Source of the DNA: Blattamonas nauphoetae
Taxonomy: Eukaryota; Preaxostyla; Oxymonadida
Length of the DNA stretch: 64,000 nt
Assembly: GCA_033064195.1 (NCBI GenBank)
Contig: JARBJD010000289.1
Span: forward strand, 29,508 to 93,507
Direction of reading: 5' to 3'
Shown: piece after piece, positions 11,720-23,629 of the stretch
Numbering within the stretch: the first letter of the stretch is position 1
Layout: each line of letters starts with the position of its first letter
Notes under the pieces: model-generated
Databases searched by the model: none
The model's input: the letters and a program-made list of their open reading frames with translations, nothing else
Told to the model about the DNA's origin: nothing
Translations under genes and position numbers: made by a program

Positions 11720-13297
11720 TCAGTGGTCTGGTGGCATGATTGCTTGCGGACTTGGAGCATGTGGGCCGTTCGAATCGCGGTTGAACTGTTCTTGTGTTCG
11801 ATTGAGAGCCAAATCACCTCGGCGAGCGATAATTGGATGAAGTCTGAGAGACACAAATCTGATGGCCGCGGATATCTTCCGATGAGGAATTGCACTGAGA
11901 GATTCCGAAAGATGAATCCGCAGTTGATCCTCTGTTCTGACATGAGAAGGAATCGAACTCCCACCTTTCCACATGCCAAAGACGTACTCGATCGGATTCA
12001 ACTCACATGAATTTGGTGGAGTGAACAGAGTTGTGTAATTTTTCGATCTGATGAGCTCTTTCACCTCATCCGTCTTGTGCAAGCCAACATTGTCCATAAT
12101 CAGTGTGCAGCTTTCATTCGTTCTTCTTTGAAGGGACTCAAAAAGTGAGAGGAGGAAATGTTGGAATTCAAGAGCAGACACAGTTCCTTGAACCCACGTC
12201 ACATGAACAACACCCCACGCTTCAGAGATCGCTGTGATTGCAGTGAGATTTTCCGTTTGCAATCGACGAACTCGTTGAAGGCAACGCTGACCGATTGGAG
12301 CACGACCTTGATTTTGGAAGCAGGTCTTGTTGAAGGAAGTTTCGTCGATGTAGACAGCAAATCCACCTTGAGAGAATGTTGTTGCGTATCGCTGAAGATA
12401 GTCGAGTCTCGCGTCCTTTGTTTCCTCCGAATTGCGTTCGTGTTGGAGCAGTTCGACTTTCTTCACAGTGAACTTTGTACACCCGTGTTCCACCATTTTT
12501 GGTGAAGTTAGGTGAGCATTGATTGTCGACACTGCAACCGATGTTCCATGATTCTCCTCGACGAGAGTTTTGAGTTCTTCTCCCTTCAAGAGTGGGTTTT
12601 GAAGAATTGCATCATTCATTGATCGTGAAATTTCTGGAGTGATTTTTCGATAGACTGCTCCCCCACGAGGCTTGGGAGCAGGTTTTCCAGATGCGATGTT
12701 GTTGATTGTTCCTTTCGAGATGTTCCACTTTTCGACAATCAAATCGTACTTCTTCCCTTCCTTCACTTCATCGAGGACCAATTCGCGTTCACGAGGCGTG
12801 AGAATGGTGTATGATCGTCGGGGCTTTGGGGCAGGACGAGAAGTTGGACGACCACGTTTCATCTTCTGAGGAGCTGGTAGTTCAACAAACTCATGAGGAT
12901 CTTGTGGAAGAAGAGGTTCAGGTGGGCTTGCACTATCAACTGCTTCAATTCTTTCTGGCAAGAGTCTTCGAAGTTCATCTTTCGATCGTTTGAGACTTGT
13001 TCGAATAAAATCCTGACTGAATCCGCCTGTGAGAAGCCCATCCTGCTGACTTTCCATCCCAGATTCACAATCAACAACTTCATCACCAAAGAACCATCCA
13101 TCCGATTCGTTGAGAGATTGGTATTGTATTTGTCTTTCGGTGATCGATGAGTTTTGAGACTCGTCAGTCTCAGATTCATCATCGATGAGAGAAAAGGAGC
13201 GTTCCATGAAATTTCGCGATGATTTTCCAGAAAAATCTTCTCCGTTTATCATCTGATGTCGCAATTGGAAATGGCTACGCGTAATTTTTTTAGACAA
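11720..13297 (-). CDS. DDE transposase of the iteron-bearing element
   Basis: A 525-residue protein, longer than typical Tc1 transposases because of an acidic N-terminal region of about 150 residues and a basic Pro-rich linker (KMKRGRPTSRPAPKPRRSY). A helix-turn-helix follows (LTPRERELVLDEV, WNISKGTINNI). The RNase H-like core has D in VYIDETSFNKT, D in LIMDNVGLHKT and E in SCELNPIEYVF, again with 34 residues between the second D and the E. No frame breaks. The gene occupies nearly all of the element between the iteron arrays. Confidence 0.9.
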   Translation of the reverse strand: MSKKITRSHFQLRHQMINGEDFSGKSSRNFMERSFSLIDDESETDESQNSSITERQIQYQSLNESDGWFFGDEVVDCESGMESQQDGLLTGGFSQDFIRTSLKRSKDELRRLLPERIEAVDSASPPEPLLPQDPHEFVELPAPQKMKRGRPTSRPAPKPRRSYTILTPRERELVLDEVKEGKKYDLIVEKWNISKGTINNIASGKPAPKPRGGAVYRKITPEISRSMNDAILQNPLLKGEELKTLVEENHGTSVAVSTINAHLTSPKMVEHGCTKFTVKKVELLQHERNSEETKDARLDYLQRYATTFSQGGFAVYIDETSFNKTCFQNQGRAPIGQRCLQRVRRLQTENLTAITAISEAWGVVHVTWVQGTVSALEFQHFLLSLFESLQRRTNESCTLIMDNVGLHKTDEVKELIRSKNYTTLFTPPNSCELNPIEYVFGMWKGGSSIPSHVRTEDQLRIHLSESLSAIPHRKISAAIRFVSLRLHPIIARRGDLALNRTQEQFNRDSNGPHAPSPQAIMPPDH

Positions 13298-14509
13298 TTT
13301 AAGGGTCCGATCAACCTTTTTTCATTTTTCAGAAGCCTGAATATAGCTTCTAAATTGCATCTGGACAACTCATTTTGATCCTTCATTTATGAAAAATTAG
13401 TATTCATTTCAGAAAAATCACTGTTCATTTGGGAAGAATCACTGTTCATTTCTGAACAATCTCTGTTCATTTCTGAACAATTATGTTCATTTCTGAAAAA
13501 TTAAAGTACATTTCTGAACAAGTATGTTCATTTCTGAATAATTAAAATCTATTTCTGAAAAATTACAATGCATTTCAGAACTAGTCGAGCTGTATTTGGC
13601 GTCACGAAAACCTAACAAGAAGAAGCAGCACAGTCATGGATGAAAAAAGAGACATACCGTAGGAATATCGCTCATTAAATTGTCTGCCGCTCCCGCAAAG
13701 TAATCAGACTCTCTGAAATCGTATCCGTCCTTCATCGGTGTTCTCAGCTGATTCGAGGGGAGTGTGAACGGTGAAAGTGATGAACGAAGAGATTCCGGGT
13801 CGGTCAGCGTCGGGTCCGGCATGAGCAGCGATGGCCGTGGATATCCAAATATGTTTAGAGTTGGATCGCGAGGTGTGGACATATTCAAAGGTGGATCTGG
13901 TATTGTGATGTGTGACCGAGTTGCCTTCTTCCCACCAGGAGGAAGATCGATATTGGATGTGTATAAAGTCTATATAGAGAGAAAAGAAGCAAAAATGTTG
14001 TGAAAAAAGAAACTCACAATAGAAATGTCAACAAAGGTTTGTCAGCGATATAGTCTTGGAAAAAGCATACAGTGTTCAGGCGTGACTGAAACTCATTGAT
14101 GTCATCCGCCAAGTATTTCAGTTTCCGCGTATAAACTCGAATGAGTCCAAGCAGGAGATGCGCTTGATACCGAAGGGGAAGAGGTATCTTTTCTTCGGAT
14201 TCTCTTCTGTTGGAATACCTTCTCTGATGATCTTTACGGCTGCGGGAATGTTTATTTGGAGAATCTTGCCTTTAGACAGATTTCGGTCATAGTTCGCTGC
14301 AATCCATACTTGGCCCAGGGGACTAAGTCAATCAAAAGAAGTCTTAAAGAAGACACAAATATACCCATGCTTAGATATATATCGCGAAAATAATGCCATG
14401 ACGTGTGGCCAAGGTTGATCTAGCCCTTAATTCTCAGTAATCGGTTACTTCTGATTCAGACAAAGACATTGCGAAGTGATAATTCCCGAAGTCGATTTAA
14501 TCCCAATGA

Positions 14510-16191
14510 TTATTCATCTGGGGGATTCCAGACACCTTGTTCGATAAAGTCCAGATGTTTCTCAAAACAACTTGATGCCATCCTCATTTCAGTCACTTGG
14601 ATTTGATATAGGAGATCAAGCTTGGTCGTTCGTTCTGATTGTTCCAATCCTGCCAATTCTTCCTCGTGCTTGAGGTACAAGTCCCGTTTGACCTGCCAAA
14701 ATGAGGATGAATGAATCAGACATCAACTCTGAAGTCTTTCACAAGCTCTGCATTCTTCTGATCGAGAACACGCCATCTGAAAATGAAACGACATCGGCGG
14801 AGTTGTTCCTGAGAGAGTCGGAGAGAATAGAAAGGACCTTGATGATTGGAACTTTGGACTGAATGTCGGAGATGATAAGATTCGAGAAAGGAGCAACGGC
14901 CTCGTTCTGGCGAAACTGAAAAATGTGGTTACGACGAAGGTGGGCCATGTCAACCAAAGTGCGCATCATTTTAAACCTTCATTGGAGAGAGAAACAGTAA
15001 TTGAAAAAGCACACTGAACTGACTGCAGCTCGACGGTAATCAGAGTGACATTGCTCTTCTTTGAGAGTGATTACACCGTATCGGTAAGATAAGTGGCATG
15101 ACCCTGATGGTGGAATGGTGGAAAGACGAGAACTTGACTGAGAAGGATAAACCATGCTAGAGCAGACCTGATTCTCCACAAGGAAGAATTTGGAAAATGG
15201 AAGAAACGGTACACGGTTGCATAGCCAACAATTCTGAAATCAACACGTGGGGGATTTGAACCGTCCCCACGTTTGTTTGTCTTCTTGTACCTGAAATCGG
15301 AGAGTATTGAAGAAGAAAATAGTACATCAAATAGACGTCCCAATTTGCATCGTCTTCATCGAGATAAGATGCATTGTTGACGAAGAAGAATGACATGGCC
15401 ATCAAATTTTTACGAAAGACCTTCATATCTGGGTCTGGAAAGGGTGTCTGGAAAAAAGAACGATGAATCGAATGGAAATGAAGAAAGGGCTCTAAAATAA
15501 CAAACACAATAGATTTGGAAGATCGCATTACCAAGCGGAGTCGAAGAACTTTCATTTGGATTGTGCGGAGGACAAGGCATATACTCGCGAATTGGTTTCC
15601 ATGGGAGGTGAAATTCATCTGTGTTCTCCGATTGTTGGATGATATTCAAGAATGATGTTTTTCAATGAGAATGACAAACATTTGAGAATCAGTTTCTATC
15701 TCTCGAGAGTGTGCAGCGATTCAGATAGGTGAGAATATTTTTCGAGGGGGTCTCGAGCTTAAAATACCAATGAGAGAGATTTTTCGAGATTGCACACAGC
15801 ATCGTGAAGAAAACGGAACGAACAACTTGCGGCGTCGATTCTCCCAACTATTGTTCATAAACACAATTGAATGTGTCTCCTTGGATAAAGCAATCAATGC
15901 GAACTGTTTCATACCCAGGAATGATTTGGGCCTCTCCAAAAAAGGGTACGTTTGCATTGGTGGAAATGATGAGAGAGGCTGATTAAAATATGCTCCATCA
16001 ACTGAAGATCAGTGTTGCAGAGAGAATATGTTGTCACAGGGGGTAAATAAAAGGATGGGCATATTGAAATGGAAGGTTATTGCATCGTTAGCTGGAATTG
16101 GTGGGAATGGTATTGTGAGGGTGCGAGGACGAAACTGAAAGACGACAGAATGCTGAGCGAGTGTTGTCAGAGTCGGAGGGAGCGAAAGCAT
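14510..16191 (-). pseudogene. HAT1 type B histone acetyltransferase, copy 1, frameshifted
   Basis: Same gene as 41900-43580. Copy 1 has six A instead of five at about 15936-15941. That breaks the frame inside the conserved segment reading KRTLFGEAQIIPGYE in copy 2. The remaining exons, including the acetyl-CoA-binding segment and the C-terminal helix, are unchanged. Either a genuine recent mutation or a homopolymer error in the assembly would explain it. Confidence 0.7.
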
Positions 16192-17331
16192 TTGTGCGGA
16201 CGGCCCACTTCATGCGTTCATCGTTGTGGAGGGCGGTGATGATGGCGATGCGGGAGACTGGGCGTGTCACACTCCTCCATCCCTTGTATTTCTGATCCCA
16301 CAAATCCGCTCCTCACATCCGAGACCAGATCTCTTCGCTCACCGACAGTTGCCCGTGCAATTGACTCACATTCGAAAACTGTCTTGCCAGGAGCTTCTGC
16401 CGGGTGTGAACTCAGCGACAGGATGTTGGAACAAGCTGACCTCAGAACTGGGCACTGAATTGTCGATCCAGCGATGTGCGGAGGAACTGCTTCTTCCCCA
16501 TTCAACTCCGATTCCAGACCTCCCGATCGATGTGGATCGCCCCTTCCACGGGCGGGATTGGGGTGAAGTCGTGAGGAGGCAAGGAGCGCAAGTAATGCTG
16601 CCGTGGGAGGTTTCGGGATTCGCCAGCACCATCAAAGGTGTGGAGAGGCCCAGTGCGAGCGTGCCATCACTCCCGACAACTCCGACACAGCTGTTCGTCC
16701 TTTTCCCTCAGCCCCTTCCTCGCTCTTCAACTTCCCTTCCATCCAATCAATCTCTCCACACCCAATCGCCTCCACGTCGCTGTCGACTCGAGCACCTACC
16801 AAGTTGATCCATACAGTTGTCCGTGTGGGTGGCGTGCTCGTTTCCAGCGATCCCTGCGACAGGCGGAACGCCTCCGTGTCTTTACTATCTCCAAAGTCAC
16901 AAAAATATCACCTTGTTTCATCAAGATGAGAAATCTCTCGAATGTGTTGACAAATCAAACAACACGATCGAGTCGAAATCTACGGTGCCAAATCTGACAG
17001 GAGAATCATCGTCTTGCTGTTTGGCCGCGAATGAGTGGCTTCCCACAATCCTGAAGTCGCCATCAGCAATCGTGGAAAGTGTCCATTGTTCGTGAGATCA
17101 GATACCTCAAAATCTGAACTTTTTGTCGGAAATAATCATCCATGTTCTTCAACATCTCCTTCCACTCTGATCTTCAAAAGTGGCTCCATTTCGAAAATAA
17201 CAGGCTCGCTTTCATGAATGTTCTTCACTCGTTCCAACTCGACAGCCAGGATGGTTTCCATCTTATCAACGCTCATTGGCGAGAGTCTGGTTGCGGAGTG
17301 AGAATATAAAGATTCACCAAGAAAGGATAAA
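16192..17331. other. Unresolved region between HAT1 and separase, copy 1
   Basis: Overlapping open segments on both strands (plus 16226-16807, 193 aa; minus 16366-16635 and 16218-16505), none recognised. An 80-bp segment, 16716-16795, closely matches 24077-24156 in the polymerase-delta relic; in the minus frame both read DSDVEAIGCGEI. The divergent promoters of HAT1 (minus) and separase (plus) should lie here, but no motif stands out. Confidence 0.35.
16716..16795. repeat. 80-bp segment shared with the polymerase-delta relic
   Basis: About 90 percent identical to 24077-24156 and present again in block 2 at about 44105-44184. The shared reading frame on the minus strand (DSDVEAIGCGEI) suggests a fragment copied from a gene rather than a mobile repeat. 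Confidence 0.7.
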
Positions 17332-20300
17332 ATGACATCATTCAAGCAAATAATGACTCGATCTTCCCAAAGATTTTTTGACAAGATGTCGTCAAACCAA
17401 TTTCGCTGTCAATCGATTCCAACTCATTGTGCCTCATCAGAAATACGATTTCCTTCTGATCCCAACTCTGAGTCTTCGGAGTCGCCAGAACAGGTTACTT
17501 CCCTGATTCAAACCGAACCATCAGAAATCATGAATTCATCTGTACCACAAATTGAACAGAATAGACAAGGACCAAAATCATCCAACTCGCTTCATTCATC
17601 CCTTCAAATGCGGATTGTACCATCCAAAACGTCTGAAATCACTCTCCCCCACAATTCCTTCAAGAAGTGTTTACGCACTATTTCCTCGCTGAAACGGGGA
17701 TTCGACCTTAGAAACAGGTGGTGGTGGACATATCCAATCAGCACATTCGGTGACGAACGCCACAACGAGTCTGTGAGTGATGTCCGAGAAATGAGAATTG
17801 AACTGGACCAACTCAAAGTTCCCATCCAACAACTTGATGGTACCATTCTTTCTGAACTATGTGAAACCGATCCACGAGCGTGTGACTTACTTTCGTTCTC
17901 TTCTGATGACAACAACGAGAAAATCTGTCCAACACGGTTTGTCAATGAAATACAAAATGGATTCGCACTTTTCACACCAGATGTCCTCCAATCGTGTAAT
18001 GAGTCATCGGATCATCGATATTACCTCGCGTTTCTTTTATACAGCCGAGCATCATTTTACGAAGGCTTTTGTCTACAACAACCACCACAAGCCCCTCTGG
18101 TCGACTTGTCGATCAGAGACTGTAAGACAGCCTTACAAATACTACATTTTCGTGAAGATAAACCCGACGCCACAAACACATTTCCTCTTTTCTTGACATT
18201 GAAGAATTGAAAGCCCTTGTCTTCGGGTTGCTCGGTCAATCTCTTCGGCATTATGACCTCTCTCGCTCAAACAGACTCGATCGAAAGAGTGGGTCGACCA
18301 TTGACGATCCCATCTCCCACTTGCAAGGAAAGGAGATCCAAACTTTATCGAAACAAACCAATCTTGTGCAACACTGTTTTCTGGACGCATTGAAATGTCT
18401 GGATTCAGCTCTCAGTCGAGCCACTCTTCTGAATTTTCAGCATCTCTCGTCCATTTTCGTCCTTTTGACACAAACCATTATTCCATACGGGAAGCTGTGC
18501 GACAATCTCCACCTCTGTCTTTGGGCATGTGAGATCTGGTCTCGCCTCAGTCCGCCTGTCATGATCAACGGACTGCTGCGAAAAACAGAAGCTTGGCAAC
18601 TTCAGGCTCTTCACGAGGCAGACACCGAAGTTGGCGACCCACCAACTCAGCTGGAAATGAAGCCAGCAGAAACGGATGACCGAAATGGTTTGTTGTTCTC
18701 TCATCATTCACATGTTCAGTTGAACTCCATCTTCTTGGACATCTGTCTGCGAAACTGCAAGCAGGATGTCTTCTGGCAGATTCTGAATTCGACACGCTGG
18801 GATTATCTCAATTGGAATCAGTGAAAAGGGAGCTTCCGTTGCATCTTCAACCGTGCTTATCAGCGAGACACCTGAATTCTGTAAACAAACCACCGATCAA
18901 TCCTAATCATCTTTCAACGGATATTCACACACAACGCGACCCTTCACATGTGGATCAGGCATCTCAAGAACTTCGACAAGCACTTCTGAACACGCCACTG
19001 CCACTTCATCTCTCAATGAACTCGCAAAAGAACGAACCAGGGAATGCAAAACAGGATCGGACAAGGAAAGGGGAACAACCCACACCGACTGTCCTTATCA
19101 AGCTCTCCAACAAAGCACCCCGCCTCTTTGTGAGGGGCCTTTGCTTTGTTTGGGGCCAGATGAGAATTCTGGAAGGGAAACTGTGCGCGATGGAAGGAAA
19201 ATGGGAGGAAGCAATCTCATCAACCGAAGAAGCGATCAGGTACTTGGACTTTCTCCTCAGATTCCCACATGTCCATACGACCAGTCAATCGACCACGTCG
19301 TCTCGTCAGGATCAGCGAAAGACTGACACGACTCGTCCTGTGTGGACAGACATCATCGACGTTGCTCTGATCAGATCGATGCTTTGCGAATGCTACTCGT
19401 TCAAAGGGAAGGTGTTCAGACTGAATGGAATGCCGATCGAGGCAGAGTCGGCACTTCAGACGCAGTTGTCACAGATCATCCGGAACGTCATTCCGACGCC
19501 AAAAGAAGAAACCCCACTCCCGCCATCCACATCAGATACATTTTATTCATTGCTCCACGCTTGTTTCTCGGTCGAGGACGACATCAAACTCCTTCTGCCC
19601 TTGCCATCAACCCCTCTCTGCATTGTCAACACAACATTTGACCTCATCATCCAAGTCGGTCGGATCTCAATTGAAACGGCAAACTGGAAGCATCGAGAAT
19701 GGGCACATCAAAACGTTGCGGAAGCCTTTGCTGTGCTTGCTCGACTTCCTGCGAGTAAACTGGCAGCTGTCATTCTGGAGAGGATCGAACTTGCAACGAA
19801 ACGAAATGAATACACAGCTGTTCTTCATCTGATCGAGTATCTGGAGACGATTCTGGAAGTTCAGACTTCAGCTCAGAAAGTCCCGTTTCGAGCAGAACTG
19901 AAGAAGATCACTGCCCTACACGCCTCGCCGATTGATGAGAGCTCTGAAGGGATGGAAGTCATGTCGAAGCTCCCCGATTCCAAAACCGACAAGTCTACCT
20001 TTCAAGCATTCATCACACAATGTCTCAACCCGACCGAGTTCTCCTTCATCCCCATTCACGCCTTTCATTTCCTCCTCGTCTCCACTCTCCACTGCCTTCG
20101 CCGTCCTTTCCCACTTCCTCCGACATTCATGCAATTTGTCCCACATTCTCAATCAGACCATCCTACGCCAACAGAATCACCAGCCCACATTAACACCGAC
20201 CCAACATGCTTCATGAGTCCGAAAACGGACCGAAGACTGATGGTGCGAACACCGAGCAAGAAGACACCAGCTGAAGCGTCACGGACACCGACGTTGATTG

Positions 20301-23300
20301 GATTGATGGATGGACGGCCTGTTGTCGGGGCTTCTCAACAATTTGTCTGTCGACCAGAGTCAGTGTTCGATCAACAGGCTCTGGAGACAGTTTACAGATT
20401 GCTGCTTCATTTTGTGGTGGCGATTTTATCATTCCAACGGAACGACATTCGGAAACTGTTTGTGAAGGACGAAAACAAAGGCAAGTCGACGATGACTGAC
20501 GAACTGTTGATCTTCATTTTTGGCAGGTCACAGAAGAAACCACTTCGGTCGTCGTTCCATCTGCAGCTGTCACCCATCATCGTCTCTCTCTTCAGATGGT
20601 CCATCCATTTAGATGATAAACCAAAATTGATTGACCAAATGCTCCAACAGATGAAATGCAAGACATTGAATCTCTGGTCGATCACAAACAACAAACAGAT
20701 TTGCCTTGCTCCGAAGCAGATGTCTGAATTGTTGATGTTGTTCTCTGTGGGATTGATCAAGCAGCTTCCCAACAGAGACGAATTCGACAAGATCTGGTTG
20801 GCAGAATCCACCCAGCCCGACGAAAGAATACGAGAAATCCGCCGATTTCTGTCATCTGCCTACACGCTGAGCGGGATGAATGGAGGAGGCGATTCTCTGC
20901 ACAGGAACATCAGCGCTTTGAATGCGTTCGTGTGGGGAAAGGACGATCCATGGCGGACATCATTTTTCATGTTTGACTCGATCTCCTCCGCTGATCGTCA
21001 CACGATTCTGACGATGCTGAAGTCGCATCTATCTCAGAATCAATCACAGTCAGAGCCAGGGTTCGCGAGCGACGAATCGAAGAGACATCCGCTGTGGTCC
21101 GAAGTTGGGAAGGAAGATTTGGAAGTGATCTATCAGTTGAACTCGTTCCACGTGGACGACGTGAAACAAAGGCCGTCGAATCAACAAGACTCAGTCCAAT
21201 CTTCTGATTCTCTGATTGAATCCATCGTTGCGCTATTTCGACAGCGAATGCAGAACATCCCTCCAACGTTTGTTCCAACATGTCTGACAGTGGTTCCATT
21301 CTTCCATTCAACTCTCTGCCTGTCGATGATTCCGATTGCGTCGCTTCCTAATCCATTCATCAGTCTTCATCTCATCCAAAAGACCATTTTGAGTGACGCT
21401 ACAGAACTGTCAGAAGAAAGGAATGATGACCACCTCAAAGCGGAAGAAACGGAAGTGACAAATCAAAGTGTGGAAGAAAGACTCTCAATCGCACCCCACC
21501 CACGACGTCTGATTCTTCCGATTCGATCCAATGTGATACCTCTTCAGCTCCGCTCTCGATCCACCCCTCCCCGGAAGTCAAACCCTCCAATCTCCACTCC
21601 AATCGCCACTCGCCGTGTTGTCCACTTCAGTGACCATGTTCCGAGCGCGATCGCAACTCCGCCTCCTCGCACAGCTCAACCAAAACCGGTGAAGAAGCGG
21701 ACCACACAGAAAACACGAAAGAAACCCCCGACTCGAGGAAACGAGAATGGGAAGCAGGTGGTTCTGATGCCTCCTGTTGAATGGCCTCCTTCAGGAGGCC
21801 ACGCGACGAATTTGCTCGTCCCCACTCCTGTTCGTGCTGGTGGCCGTGTTCGATTCGCAACAAGCATCGATCGCGATGACGACCCCTTCAGTTTCAACCC
21901 AGCCCCCAAAACGAACAACGCACTCCTGTCGCCCACGCTCCCCACTCCACAATCAACTTCGAGATTACGGTCGAGATCACAGGCGCGGTCACCAGCTCGA
22001 CCACCTGTGGTTGTGCTCAGAGACGATTCAGATTCAGATTCCGGTTTTGAATTGTTGTCAGCAGAAAGGGGGCTTGCTTCACCAACCGAACTGAGAACGA
22101 ACGCCCAAACCCCGATGGTACCAATGACAGACGATGAGATCTTTGGGTGGAGGAATGATGGGAAGGACCTGGGAATTGATGTGAATCGGAACGGATGGAT
22201 TGGAGAGACAACAAAGGAGCTTCATCGCATTCTGAACGAGAACTATGTCGTCATGAAACATGTCAAGGCGCTTGGGGACGATCAATGGTGGAAGCTTCGC
22301 TCGCAGCTCGACCGAGACATGGAAGTGCTCTGCATCCGACTCAGCCGCGTCCTGAGACGAAGTGGAGTGGAGTTGGATTGGACGAAGCAGAAGTCTTCGG
22401 AGGGAGACGAGGAGTCGGTGATGTTGCGGGATGATGGAGAATGCGATGAGACTGATGAGGTTGTGATTGGGAAGAAGAGGAGCCTGCCTGCAATTCCGAG
22501 AAACGAGACACGAAAAGCCCCTCGACGATCGATCTTCCGTGTTTCGACGCCAAGTCCAGAACTTGAGGTGATTGAGCAGGACGAAGATCTCCCGTTGGTG
22601 CTGCTCTTCCTCTCACCCGAACTCATCTCGTTCCCGTGGGAGAACACGCGGCAACTGCAGCACAGGCCGGTTGCAAGAATGACCAGTCTGTCTGCATTCC
22701 TCACTCGCCTCCAGCAGCTCGAACAGACAACACCGACTCCTCTGTTCTCGTGTCTTCCAACTCATCCACTCATCGAGGGAGTTGATCCGCAAAGTGTCTG
22801 CTGTGTTATCAATCCAGATGGAAATCGGAATGAATGGTCTCAACTCATCCAGACACATTTGATGCCGAGCTGGACATGTCACATCGACGAACGGCCAACT
22901 CGTAAGCAATTCAAATCAAATCTCCAGAGCCACGATGTGTATTTGTGCTGTGGACATGGAGGTGGACAACACCTCTATTCGAAGAATCAGCTCTCGAAGC
23001 ATGCGAGACTGCCGGTCATGTTGATGATGGGTTGCAGCAGTGGACGGAGGGCCTTTGATGGAGAATATGATGCGTGGGGGTACGTGGATGTGTGTGAGCA
23101 GTCGAATGCGTCTGCAATTCTCTGCAATCTTTGGGATGTAACTGATGGAGACGAGAACAGTCTCGTTGTTGATCTTCTGGAAAAGTGGTTGGGAAACGAT
23201 CAAGAAAAAAGGAAGTCCCTCCACCAATGTCTGACTCACGCAAGGCAGAAATGTCGAGCCAAGTATCTTGTTGGGGCAGCGATGGTTGCGTATGGATTCC

Positions 23301-23332
23301 CGATTTTTGCAGCGAGTCCGGAACCAAAATAA
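17332..23332 (+). CDS. Separase (caspase-like cohesin protease), copy 1
   Basis: Separase cleaves the kleisin RAD21 at anaphase onset. The protein is about 2000 residues: a long helical N-terminal array, a Pro/Ser/Thr/Arg-rich linker (about 21540-22060) and the C-terminal peptidase C50 domain. The catalytic dyad is present: His in CCGHGGGQH (codon 22955-22957) and Cys in LMMGCSSGRR (codon 23033-23035). A 32-nt intron at 18688-18719 joins the first part to the second in frame. Copy 1 lacks one C near 18172 that copy 2 has, so as given the frame breaks there. It ends EPK-TAA, two codons after which copy 2's TGA would follow. The conserved block reads LCNLWDVTDGD, with a Cys at a usually Gly position. 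Confidence 0.93.
18688..18719 (+). other. 32-nt intron in separase, copy 1
   Basis: GT...AG, 32 nt (gtttgttg...tgttcag). Removing it moves the frame exactly onto the long downstream frame and gives an uninterrupted helical segment (VELHLLGHLSAKLQAG). The same intron in copy 2 is 46079-46110. Confidence 0.85.
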
Positions 23333-23375
23333 CTTTCTTGATAGAATCTCTTCTTTTGCCTCGTCAGTGGTGGTA

Positions 23376-23558
23376 GATATCGATTTAAGGTCCAAATCCG
23401 ATCGAACAATCATCGATCTTTTCACTTCAACAGACTCTTTTGGATCTATATTTTAGGAAAAGGCAAGTGCCGACTTGGTGGGTCAAAGTGATTGAGACGT
23501 TGGATCATTTATAAGATCGTTCTTCGCTTATTTCACTCATCCATTTCAACTACTTTTT
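23376..23558 (+). repeat. Dispersed 183-bp repeat (R183), copy b
   Basis: Matches 9547-9730 from its first base to the T-run and starts where the similarity between the two duplication blocks stops. The flank after the T-run differs (aaaaagcacg here, caaaatatg at 9731). Confidence 0.9.
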
Positions 23559-23629
23559 AAAAAGCACGAAGGAAATGAAAATTCAATTCCGGAATGGCAA
23601 ACATTCCTCAGCTCGTAGGCGGCAACAAT

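Larger units (their letters stand above)
11383..13592 (-). mobile_element. Tc1/mariner-like element with long iteron-rich inverted repeats
   Basis: Exactly bounded by TA at 11381-11382 and 13593-13594. The empty site with a single TA is present in copy 2 at 40982-40983. The element is 2210 bp. Its termini begin with the inverted sequence cagctcgactagttctgaa. They continue inward for about 200 bp as arrays of a roughly 24-bp unit built on ttcagaaatgaaca (left 11383-11610, right about 13390-13592). One transposase gene fills the middle. Confidence 0.95.
10030..14399 (-). pseudogene. RAD21/SCC1 cohesin kleisin, copy 1, interrupted
   Basis: Same gene as 39631-41789 but broken twice. A 2210-bp transposon sits in the exon that encodes VTPNNDPDE. 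At about 14188 the minus-strand A-run is one base short compared with copy 2, which throws off the frame between IPTEENPKK and the conserved block HLLLGLIRVYTRKLKYL. Everything else, including the start exon (14365-14399), the 42-nt intron 14323-14364, the central kleisin block and the 56-nt intron 10692-10747, is kept almost unchanged. The decay is therefore recent. It could still yield partial products, but a full kleisin cannot be read from this copy as given. Confidence 0.85.
3085..23374. repeat. Segmental duplication, copy 1
   Basis: Nearly identical to 32689-50760 in the same orientation. The left junction is at the shared sequence gaaatttattgttag (about 3082 and 32687). Similarity ends just past the separase stop, at about 23374 and 50760. 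Copy 1 is about 2.2 kb longer because it contains a transposon at 11383-13592. Other differences are mostly 1-2 nt homopolymer indels plus a cluster of substitutions after 22230. Confidence 0.95.

Noticed and set aside
15240-15275. Hairpin with ggttcaaatccccc, resembling a T arm
   Set aside because: Lies in an intron-like gap of HAT1 and lacks the other arms of a tRNA.
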